Made by a program: the position numbers and the translations under genes
Notes under the pieces: model-generated
The model's database searches: none
Seen by the model: only the letters and a program-made list of their open reading frames with translations
Told to the model about the DNA's origin: nothing
Shown: positions 1 through 5,667 of the stretch, one piece after another
Layout: each line of letters starts with the position of its first letter
How positions within the stretch are numbered: position 1 is the stretch's first letter
Assembly (NCBI GenBank): GCA_018303725.1
Contig: JAGVXP010000017.1
Span: 1-43,126, forward strand
Length of the DNA: 43,126 nt
Direction of reading: 5' to 3'
Origin: Candidatus Woesearchaeota archaeon
GTDB lineage: Archaea > Nanobdellota > Nanobdellia > Woesearchaeales > JAGVXP01

Positions 1-243
1 AATATGAGTGCAGCCCTGCTCCTTCAGTGCGTGTATATTAGCCTGATTCGGAACATTTGTAGGCATTATCTGGTGCTTTTTCCCATGCCTTGATAAGATA
101 ACAACTTCAACGCCATTTATTTTTCCAATCGCCAAAGGAGAGCTTGGCTTACCGTAAGGCGTATTAACCTCTATCTCTTTCGCGTCTTTTAATAGTTTAG
201 GGTCTTCCAGTCCAGAGCCGCCGATTATGCCGATTTTTACCAT
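1..243 (-). CDS. mtnP: S-methyl-5'-thioadenosine phosphorylase, N-terminal part (cut by window edge)
   Basis: Only the first 81 codons are in the window; the gene runs off the left edge. The protein begins [18 protein letters not shown], the glycine-rich phosphate-binding start of the MTAP/PNP-II nucleoside phosphorylase family, followed by [10 protein letters not shown] and [12 protein letters not shown], two hallmark family blocks. These enzymes split methylthioadenosine (or a purine nucleoside) with phosphate, in methionine and purine salvage. The start at 243 is preceded by a GGTGGT Shine-Dalgarno-like site and a TTTATAAATAA box further upstream. The N-terminus cannot separate MTAP from MTIP or a broader purine nucleoside phosphorylase, because specificity residues lie downstream of the cut. 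Confidence 0.88.
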   Translation of the reverse strand, partial: MVKIGIIGGSGLEDPKLLKDAKEIEVNTPYGKPSSPLAIGKINGVEVVILSRHGKKHQIMPTNVPNQANIHALKEQGCTHI

Positions 244-285
244 GATACCACCTATAGAATAAAGATTAGCTTATTATTTATAAAT

Positions 286-813
286 TTATTTCTTTAACTT
301 CTCAACAACAGCCTTGTCGCTTATAATGGCAGAATTCCCTGAAGGGTCTTCAATTATTATCTTCTGGCTTAACTGCCCCCACATTATCTTTGTTATTTTC
401 TTTAATAAGTTCTTAGCTTTCTGCTTATCTTCATCATCCTCTGCTGTGTCCCTTGCAACTTCTACCTCTTTTTTTACCCTATTAAAGATTCCTTCAATAT
501 TGGTTATATAACCATTAGAAGCAGGACCTGGTGTGATGGTTGTTATGTGAGGGATTTTAACTGTTGCTTCAGAGCTTTTAACAACCCTTATTTTTATATC
601 CTCCTCTTTGGCAATTTCAAACGTATACCTGCAAGGCTCTCTCTGCTCGAGGCATTCAACATCAGCTTTATGGAATTTGCAATTAGAACATGACATAGAA
701 AATAAAGAAGTTTTGCCAAAATAAGGGACTTCAATATCCTCTTCCATAAGCGTCAATGTTTTCTGCTTGCACATAGGACATGGCTGTCCTTCTAATGTTT
801 CCGGTTTTGGCAT
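286..813 (-). CDS. ZPR1-type zinc finger protein
   Basis: A 175-residue single-domain ZPR1 protein. The zinc finger is CPMC near residues 12-15 with CSNC around 42-45, followed by the ZPR1 beta-domain containing the conserved stretch IPHITTITPGPASNGYITNI near residue 90 and an N-terminal-helix region after it. Eukaryotic ZPR1 binds eEF1A and was recently described as an eEF1A folding chaperone; archaeal homologues have one ZPR1 module instead of two, as here. The role in archaea (probably EF-1A maturation) is inferred. The gene appears leaderless: a TATATAAATATA box on this strand lies about 20-30 bases before the ATG at 813. Confidence 0.88.
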   Translation of the reverse strand: MPKPETLEGQPCPMCKQKTLTLMEEDIEVPYFGKTSLFSMSCSNCKFHKADVECLEQREPCRYTFEIAKEEDIKIRVVKSSEATVKIPHITTITPGPASNGYITNIEGIFNRVKKEVEVARDTAEDDEDKQKAKNLLKKITKIMWGQLSQKIIIEDPSGNSAIISDKAVVEKLKK

Positions 814-831
814 AGGAACTTTTTTGATTGA

Positions 832-843
832 TATATTTATATA
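832..843 (-). promoter_or_regulatory. TATA box (box A) of the ZPR1 gene
   Basis: TATATAAATATA on the minus strand is centred about 25 bases before the ATG of the ZPR1 gene, with no Shine-Dalgarno sequence between. This is the spacing expected of a leaderless archaeal transcript. Confidence 0.55.
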
Positions 844-853
844 TTTTTTGGTT

Positions 854-1000
854 TGTCAAGAACCACAGCCCTAAAGGGCGGGGCGTGTTCTTGAGCATGC
901 TCAGAAACCGCTATAGCGGTGCCAGAAGCTTTGCTTCTCAGCATCGCTGGCTTACTCTCAGCTAAAGCAAAAGAGCGTGCGCCCTTAGCGATTTCTGACA
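854..1000 (+). repeat. Palindromic three-hairpin element, copy A (expanded)
   Basis: Starts TGTC-AAGAAC and ends ATTTCT-GACA. Arm 1 is AAGAAC plus a CAGCCC/GGGCGG-type stem closed by GTTCTT. The self-complementary GAGCATGCTC follows at 893-902. Arm 2 starts AGAAACCGCTA and is closed by TAGCGATTTCT at the far end. The arm-2 loop is expanded by extra hairpins (CCGCTATAGCGG, then an AGAAGC/GCTTCT stem inside GCCAG/CTGGC), which may be a decayed nested copy. It lies between the sepF stop and the ZPR1 promoter. It belongs to the family also seen at 4696, 16037, 20138, 36742 and 40881. Confidence 0.85.
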
Positions 1001-1027
1001 TGTAAAAATTAATTTAAGAAAAAGTGT

Positions 1028-1477
1028 TTATTGCATTTCTTCAGAACCGTATTCAGTCACTTCAGAAACATCTTCTGCCGGCTTAACCTTTTCTTTGGTT
1101 TCTTTTGTCCTGTAAATGTGCGCAAATGACGGCACTGCTGCAATCCAATCCTCACCAAAACCAGCTATATCCCCCTCAACAGCATCGCAGGTTTTCTTTA
1201 ATTTGTTTATGGCTCTTTTGAGTTCGACCAAGTCTTTGTCTTTAAGCGGCCTTATATTGATCAAAGCAATGGTATGCCCTTCCCTTAATGAGTCAAGTAT
1301 TGGCTTAATCTGCTCAAAAGTTTCAATCACAAAAGGCCTAACTGTTACTTTTGATTTCCCTTCCGTGTCCGAATCTGTTCCCAATTCTACATAGCCTTCT
1401 TCCCTTTCTTCACCGCTGGCTCCAGAGGCAGTTTCAGAAGTTGCAAACCTGCTTTTTAATTTTGAAAAAAATCCCAT
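1028..1477 (-). CDS. sepF: SepF, FtsZ membrane anchor
   Basis: A 149-residue SepF-family cell-division protein. The N-terminus MGFFSKLKSRF can form an amphipathic membrane-binding helix, as in characterised SepF proteins. An acidic, disordered linker (about residues 18-45) follows, then the SepF core with TVRPFVIETFEQ, an INIRPLKDKD segment and the glycine-containing DAVEGDIAGFGEDW strand-turn. Archaeal SepF tethers FtsZ filaments to the membrane; an ftsZ gene is present in this window at 35669-36708, though not adjacent. I chose the start at 1477 because a perfect GGAGG lies just upstream and the conserved N-terminus begins there; the open frame extends further but only with unrelated sequence. 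The C-terminal tail after residue 125 is charged and probably disordered. Confidence 0.87.
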   Translation of the reverse strand: MGFFSKLKSRFATSETASGASGEEREEGYVELGTDSDTEGKSKVTVRPFVIETFEQIKPILDSLREGHTIALINIRPLKDKDLVELKRAINKLKKTCDAVEGDIAGFGEDWIAAVPSFAHIYRTKETKEKVKPAEDVSEVTEYGSEEMQ

Positions 1478-1601
1478 TTTAAATCCTCCATTTATAAAAT
1501 ATAACCAAATAAAACTCCGGTAAACTAACAGATATTTAAATCTTTTGGTATTTAAAAGTAAAAACAAAACCTTTTTATATAGGTGGGGTTTCTCACGCCT
1601 T

Positions 1602-1889
1602 ATGCAACGAATAGGTGGATTTAGAAGGAAGACTAGGCATAAATTTAAGAAGAACCTCCAACGCAAGGGCAAATTAAGCCTAAAGAATTATTTCCAGCTA
1701 TTTAAAGCAGGCGAAAGGGTTTATTTAACTGTTGAACCAAACATTCAAAAGGGCATGTATAATCCTGCTTTTTTAGGGAAAACAGCTGTAATAAAAGGCA
1801 AAAGGGGCAGATGTTATGAGGTTTTAGTAAAAGATATAAATAAGTATAAGACGCTTATTGTACACCCCATACACCTAAAGAGGATATAA
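1602..1889 (+). CDS. rpl21e: Ribosomal protein eL21 (L21e)
   Basis: A 95-residue large-subunit protein with the family's basic N-terminus (MQRIGGFRRKTRHKF) and SH3-like barrel: VYLTVEPNIQKGMYNPAFLG, KTAVIKGKRGRCYEV and the C-terminal KTLIVHPIHLKRI. The start at 1602 follows AGGTGGGG and matches the usual archaeal N-terminus; an upstream in-frame extension has no similarity to the family. It is the first gene of the conserved archaeal operon rpl21e-rpoF-DUF655, here interrupted by an extra gene. Confidence 0.93.
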   Translation: MQRIGGFRRKTRHKFKKNLQRKGKLSLKNYFQLFKAGERVYLTVEPNIQKGMYNPAFLGKTAVIKGKRGRCYEVLVKDINKYKTLIVHPIHLKRI

Positions 1890-1891
1890 AA

Positions 1892-2230
1892 ATGGAAATA
1901 ATGTCAGAGACACCAATCAACATGGCCCAACTCAAGGAAGAGTTAGCTAAAATAAAGAAAAGGGACAAAGAACTGAATTTCAGGGCAACTAAAACCGAAG
2001 AGTACCTTAATCAGTTTGTCACATTGAAAAACCCAAATGAGCTAGTTGAAAAATTAACAAAGCTTGATATTCCAAGATTAAAAGAAAACCACATAAACAA
2101 GATTGTTGATACCTTGCCAGCAACAGTAAAAGATTTAAAAGTAATTCTGCATGGCTATACGCTGACCGTCAACAATGAAAACTTAAAAAAGATTGCTGAC
2201 ACTGTTAACAGTTTTATAGAGAAGAAGTAA
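1892..2230 (+). CDS. rpoF: DNA-directed RNA polymerase subunit F (Rpb4 homologue)
   Basis: A 112-residue Rpb4/RpoF protein. It has the N-terminal helix-turn region and the C-terminal HRDC-like helical domain (NPNELVEKLTKL, INKIVDTLPATVKDLKVILHG, ENLKKIADTVNSF). RpoF pairs with RpoE' (Rpb7) to form the polymerase stalk used in initiation and RNA binding. It starts two bases after the rpl21e stop, with a GAGG inside the end of rpl21e serving as ribosome-binding site. An alternative start is the ATG at 1901. The order rpl21e-rpoF is standard in archaea. Confidence 0.9.
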   Translation: MEIMSETPINMAQLKEELAKIKKRDKELNFRATKTEEYLNQFVTLKNPNELVEKLTKLDIPRLKENHINKIVDTLPATVKDLKVILHGYTLTVNNENLKKIADTVNSFIEKK

Positions 2231-2302
2231 CAAGCATTTCTATCAAAGCGGTAAAAACAAACGTTTATAAATAGGAAAGGTTCAGATTATAAAGGGGGGT
2301 AA

Positions 2303-3232
2303 ATGGCAATTTCAATAGAGAAAAAACATGCTGAAATCTATGCAAAAGTGGCGGACGAGGCAAATAAAGCCTCAAAAAGATTCAGCAACAAAGGTTATAA
2401 AACAAAACCAACAGTATATGAAAAATTGCTAAACAAGAAAGATGTGACAATAGAAAAAAAGAAAAAAGAATTGGCGGATAATTTGCATAAATTGATTGTA
2501 AAAACCTTTTCAGTCTGTATAAAAAAAATAAAAACTAAAAAGATTATCGAGGATTTAAAAACCAATTTAAAATTGCTGAGGTTATTGATTGACAAATTGG
2601 GCGATATAAACTATTACCTAGAAACAGTATTTTTAGAGGAGATTGGCCAAATTAAGGTTAAAGGTTTAAAGAGCTTAGACAAGAAAAATTTAAAAGAGCT
2701 GTCAGCCAAAGAAAGGGAGCACGTTCCAAAAAAGGAGTTAGAAAAAATAGAGTTCACTGTTTATAAACTGATTGAGAAGAGCATATTTTTAGATAAAAAA
2801 TTATTGGATGAGTATAAAACAAAAGAAGAGAAGATTGTAGAGCAAAAGAAGGTTGGCCTAAAGGATTTAGAGTCGTTACTAAAAAAAGAATCAGAGCTGT
2901 TATGCCATATAGAAGCCAAATTGCCGCCCCCATCAAAAGTAAGGGGCTTGTTGTTGGAGGAAACAACATTCAGCCATTGGGCATCCAGGGTGTTGGCATT
3001 GCTTGTTGCATTTGAAAATGAGTATGAAAAAGAAAAGATTATTTTTAATGAAATAAAAAAGAACAACAAGACAAAAAGAAGGATTGATAAAAAGATTAAG
3101 CATTTAATAAAGGAAAAGTGGGACCTTTTGAAAATAAAAGAAAAAAAGGCCCTTTCAATGGAGGAGGTTGGAGAGATAGAGGAAGAGCATTTGAGAAGAT
3201 TCCATCATTGGGCTTCAACTTCAGCTTTATAG
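2303..3232 (+). CDS. Unknown lysine-rich helical/coiled-coil protein inserted in the rpl21e-rpoF-DUF655 operon
   Basis: A 309-residue protein I do not recognise. It is almost entirely predicted helix, strongly basic and rich in K, E and L, with long heptad-like stretches (about residues 50-120, 150-200 and 240-290). There is no signal peptide, membrane segment or cysteine motif. It ends with a short non-helical tail HHWASTSAL, and a similar HWASRVLALL occurs near residue 226, suggesting two related helical units. It has its own TTTATAAATA box and a GGGGGG ribosome-binding site before the ATG, and stops three bases before the DUF655 start, so the two are probably co-translated. The position beside an RNA polymerase subunit and an RNA-binding DUF655 gene hints at a role with nucleic acid, but that is inference only. 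Confidence 0.8.
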   Translation: MAISIEKKHAEIYAKVADEANKASKRFSNKGYKTKPTVYEKLLNKKDVTIEKKKKELADNLHKLIVKTFSVCIKKIKTKKIIEDLKTNLKLLRLLIDKLGDINYYLETVFLEEIGQIKVKGLKSLDKKNLKELSAKEREHVPKKELEKIEFTVYKLIEKSIFLDKKLLDEYKTKEEKIVEQKKVGLKDLESLLKKESELLCHIEAKLPPPSKVRGLLLEETTFSHWASRVLALLVAFENEYEKEKIIFNEIKKNNKTKRRIDKKIKHLIKEKWDLLKIKEKKALSMEEVGEIEEEHLRRFHHWASTSAL

Positions 3233-3235
3233 AAA

Positions 3236-3793
3236 ATGGAGCGCGCAAAAGAAGAAACGGCAATTGTATTGGACTTTTTGCCAAATGGATACCCGTTTGA
3301 CAGCAGGCCGATGCATCTAAAAACACCAATAGTCCAGTCTATTGGGAAGGAGCATTTCGTTTTGTTAGAGTTAGTTCCAAAAAAAGGCATTCATCTGCAG
3401 CCGCATGAGGAGGTTTATATCGGAGAGGGCAAAAGAGACAAGATACATCATATAATTGGAAAGCTAAGTTTGGATAAATTGACTGCTACTGCTAAAAATG
3501 AGCTGGACTATACTATTAAAGAGATTGTAAAAAAGAATGAAAAAAGGTTTGTTGATTTCTTTAACAAAGCCCAGCCTCTTAGCACAAGAATGCACCAGCT
3601 TGAATTGTTGCCTGGTTTAGGAAAAAAACATATGTGGGAGATAGTAGAAAGAAGGGGGGAAGAGCCATTTAAGGATTTTGATGATTTAAAAAAAAGGGTT
3701 AAATTAATGCCAGATCCAGAGAATGTTATAATCAAGAGGATAATGAAAGAGTTGGAAGAGACCGAAAAGCACAAAATCTTTGTTGATGTATAA
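3236..3793 (+). CDS. DUF655 protein (putative RNA-binding)
   Basis: A 185-residue DUF655 protein. The N-terminal half is an OB-like region (AIVLDFLPNGYP, VQSIGKEHFVLLELVPK, VYIGEGKRDKIHHIIGKL). The C-terminal half holds a helix-hairpin-helix segment, HQLELLPGLGKKHMWEIVER, near residues 118-138, typical of non-specific nucleic-acid binding. The family is universal in archaea and usually sits directly after rpoF. Its biochemical function is not established; a role in translation or tRNA/rRNA handling is inferred from context. Confidence 0.88.
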   Translation: MERAKEETAIVLDFLPNGYPFDSRPMHLKTPIVQSIGKEHFVLLELVPKKGIHLQPHEEVYIGEGKRDKIHHIIGKLSLDKLTATAKNELDYTIKEIVKKNEKRFVDFFNKAQPLSTRMHQLELLPGLGKKHMWEIVERRGEEPFKDFDDLKKRVKLMPDPENVIIKRIMKELEETEKHKIFVDV

Positions 3794-3816
3794 TCCTTAA
3801 ACTGATTATCCAGAGT

Positions 3817-4494
3817 ATGTATGATATGTACCAAAAAAAAATAAAAATTGGGAATATAACCACCTCTGAGGTAGAGATCAGGGATTTGGTAAAGGCGTGG
3901 CTGGCTATTTCAATTGCATTTGGTGTTCTTATAGCCAATTCATTTTTTTCAACAAGATTCTATTATGCCTTTATAATCTCTTCTTTGTCTGTAGGTGTTG
4001 GTTTTATAGCTCATGAACTATCCCACAAGTTTATAGCCCAAAGATACGGGTGTTTTGCCGAGTTCAGAGCTTTTAATTTTTATCTGATATTGGCAATTGC
4101 AATGTCCTTTTTAGGTTTTATAGTTGTTGCTCCTGGCGCTGTGATGATATCTGGCCCAATAGGCAGAAGAAGGAATGGAAAGATATCGGCAGGAGGGCCA
4201 GCAGCAAGCATTATTATTGCCCTAATCTTTTTTTTAATGCTTTTTTTACAGGTTTGGGGTATTCCCCAATCATTAAACATCATACACCAGGCTAGATTGG
4301 ATATTATGGCCCTTCCATTAAATTATGCAATACCTGCTGTTGGATTTTTTGTTAATATATTGATAGCTGCTTTTAATTTACTCCCCTTCGGGATTTTTGA
4401 TGGCAGAAAAATATTTAATTGGAATAGAATAGTTTATATATCCATGTTTGTAATAGCTTACTCAATGCTGGTCATAAGTTTTTTGAGGATTTAA
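3817..4494 (+). CDS. Site-2 protease family (M50) membrane metalloprotease
   Basis: A 225-residue polytopic membrane protein with about five hydrophobic segments. The zinc ligand motif HELSH (HExxH) lies in a membrane helix near residue 68, and the second family motif is NILIAAFNLLPFGIFDGRKI near residue 185, whose aspartate supplies the third zinc ligand. A GPxGRRRNGKISAGGPAASI stretch matches the conserved glycine-rich membrane segment. Such enzymes cut within membranes; some release regulators, but many archaeal ones have no known substrate. The start could also be the second ATG at 3826. It overlaps no gene and is followed two bases later by a small zinc-ribbon protein that may be co-expressed. 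Confidence 0.85.
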   Translation: MYDMYQKKIKIGNITTSEVEIRDLVKAWLAISIAFGVLIANSFFSTRFYYAFIISSLSVGVGFIAHELSHKFIAQRYGCFAEFRAFNFYLILAIAMSFLGFIVVAPGAVMISGPIGRRRNGKISAGGPAASIIIALIFFLMLFLQVWGIPQSLNIIHQARLDIMALPLNYAIPAVGFFVNILIAAFNLLPFGIFDGRKIFNWNRIVYISMFVIAYSMLVISFLRI

Positions 4495-4495
4495 G

Positions 4496-4690
4496 ATGAC
4501 AAGATGCCCGTATTGCGGTAGAAATTTGAATGAGACAGAAAGATATTGCTGGTTTTGCGAGCAGGATGTTTCTAAGATTATAGATGAAGGGGAAAAACCA
4601 AAAACAGATTTACCAAAGAGTTCTGATAGGAGCTTGCTGGATGATGTAAAGGGGTTGTTTAAGAAGATTAAGCCAAAATTTAGAAAATAA
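4496..4690 (+). CDS. Small zinc-ribbon protein
   Basis: A 64-residue protein with an N-terminal four-cysteine zinc ribbon (C4, C7, C18, C21: CPYC...CWFC) followed by a charged, probably helical tail that ends in KKIKPKFRK. It starts immediately after the protease stop, so translational coupling is likely. The function is unknown. The stop lies six bases before a palindromic repeat element. Confidence 0.75.
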   Translation: MTRCPYCGRNLNETERYCWFCEQDVSKIIDEGEKPKTDLPKSSDRSLLDDVKGLFKKIKPKFRK

Positions 4691-4695
4691 CTATT

Positions 4696-4827
4696 TGTCA
4701 AAAACACCCCGCCCTAAAGGGCGGAGCGTGTTTTTGAGCATGAACTTAGAAATTTGCTTTTGCAAATTTCTGGTTCGTCAAGAACAGAGTTCTTGAGCGT
4801 GATCAGAAATGCTCTGCATTTATGACA
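4696..4827 (+). repeat. Palindromic three-hairpin element, tandem copies B1 and B2
   Basis: Two head-to-tail copies. B1 (4696 to about 4772) has TGTC, arm 1 AAAAACAC with a CCGCCC/GGGCGG stem closed by GTGTTTTT, GAGCATGAAC in place of the central palindrome, and arm 2 AGAAATTTGC/GCAAATTTCT. B2 (4776-4827) has CGTC, arm 1 AAGAAC-aga-GTTCTT, GAGCGTGATC, arm 2 AGAAATGC-tct-GCATTTAT, and GACA. The pair sits between convergent genes, and the GACA end supplies the final codons and stop of the small membrane protein at 4820-4963. Confidence 0.88.
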
Positions 4828-4963
4828 TTTTACCAAACAATCCAAGTATATCCCGAGCAACCAAATTTATATCCCACTTGTTTTTCATTAAAAAGTACAA
4901 GAAAATCAATAATACCACTATCATTATTACAGATATTATTTTGATTTTTGCTTTTTTGTCCAT
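4820..4963 (-). CDS. Small single-span membrane protein downstream of aIF5A
   Basis: A 47-residue reading frame too short for most callers. It begins MDKKAKIKIISVIMIVVLLI: a positively charged start followed by one clear membrane helix (about residues 8-26) and a short tail ending GLFGKMS. The ATG follows the aIF5A stop by one base (TAA-A-ATG) with GAGAGG inside the end of aIF5A as ribosome-binding site, so it is coupled to aIF5A. The last codons and stop lie within repeat element B2. Short single-span proteins linked to translation factors could be SecE- or Sec61-beta-like, but the sequence does not show either convincingly. Confidence 0.6.
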   Translation of the reverse strand: MDKKAKIKIISVIMIVVLLIFLYFLMKNKWDINLVARDILGLFGKMS

Positions 4964-4964
4964 T

Positions 4965-5345
4965 TTAGCCTCTCTTTTCCAAGACTAGAGCATTGTTTTT
5001 GAAGTTAATAAATGTTATGTTATCCCCTTCCTTTATTTCATCGGCTAATTCAGGGATTATATCAGCATCAACTGTTTCATAGCTGTGTGAATCCATGATT
5101 TGGACTTTATTTCCTGATTTGGATATAACCTGGCCATCTTTTCTTATTATATCCACCGTTTCAACGTTATCGTGGTGCATAAGGTTAATTGCCTTTTCTC
5201 CTTTGCCAAGCAAAGGCTGGATAAAAAGCTTTGTTTTTGAATGGGAATGTGTTCCATAGGCTACCAGCTCTTTTCTTATCACCCTAAAGATTTCATTGTT
5301 GTAGTTTATGTACATGCCTTTTTGCAGCTCTCTTGCTTCTGTCAT
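4965..5345 (-). CDS. eif5a: Translation factor aIF5A (eIF5A/EF-P family) lacking the hypusine lysine
   Basis: A 126-residue protein with the two-domain eIF5A layout: an N-terminal KOW-like domain (LQKGMYINYNNEIFRVI) and a C-terminal OB fold (KVQIMDSHSYETVDADIIPE...EGDNITFINF). The factor rescues ribosomes stalled at difficult peptide bonds, and its tip lysine is normally modified to hypusine within a G-K-H-G motif. Here the aligned loop reads AYGTHSHSK, so residue 32 is threonine, and the following glycine is serine. The protein therefore cannot be hypusinated at the usual place. The gene is leaderless, with a TTTATAAG box 24 bases before the ATG. A second canonical aIF5A elsewhere in the genome cannot be excluded. 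Confidence 0.83.
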   Translation of the reverse strand: MTEARELQKGMYINYNNEIFRVIRKELVAYGTHSHSKTKLFIQPLLGKGEKAINLMHHDNVETVDIIRKDGQVISKSGNKVQIMDSHSYETVDADIIPELADEIKEGDNITFINFKNNALVLEKRG

Positions 5346-5368
5346 GCCAAATGCGTAGTGGGTCGTAT

Positions 5369-5376
5369 CTTATAAA
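5369..5376 (-). promoter_or_regulatory. TATA box of aIF5A
   Basis: TTTATAAG on the minus strand ends about 24 bases before the aIF5A ATG, the normal leaderless spacing. No Shine-Dalgarno site is visible. Confidence 0.6.
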
Positions 5377-5509
5377 TCTTTTCAGCTTATTAGCACAATC
5401 AATTAGATTCACCATTATTAGATAGTTACATAATAGAAAAATTTATAAATGGTAAATAGTTCTCTTATTATTACTATTATTATTATGATTATCGAGCGGG
5501 GTTGGTAAT

Positions 5510-5632
5510 TTGATTTGCGATAAATGCTATTATGAATGGGAGAATAGAGTAGCTAATCCTAAATCTTGCCCTAGATGCAAGTACAGATTTGATTATATGG
5601 AGGTCAGGAATATAAAAAATGGCAAGATTTGA
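5510..5632 (+). CDS. Mini zinc-ribbon protein with TTG start
   Basis: A 40-residue frame with two CxxC knuckles (CDKC near residue 3 and CPRC near residue 20), reading ICDKCYYEWENR, then KSCPRCKYRFDY. It starts with TTG a few bases after a GGGGTTGG Shine-Dalgarno-like site, and a TTTATAAAT box lies about 65 bases upstream. It lies 35 bases ahead of the large receiver/kinase-like gene, so the two may share a transcript. Very short zinc ribbons are common in DPANN genomes; the function is unknown. Confidence 0.55.
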   Translation: MICDKCYYEWENRVANPKSCPRCKYRFDYMEVRNIKNGKI

Positions 5633-5667
5633 TTTCTCTCTAGGATTAATGTATTTTGAGGTAAAAT

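Noticed and set aside
854-1000. Possible rho-independent terminator or structured RNA after sepF
   Set aside because: Strong hairpins exist, but the same layout recurs at unrelated positions including inside a gene, so a repeat element explains it better.
1545-1601. Upstream extension of the L21e frame
   Set aside because: It precedes the ribosome-binding site at 1581 and lacks family similarity; the start at 1602 fits.
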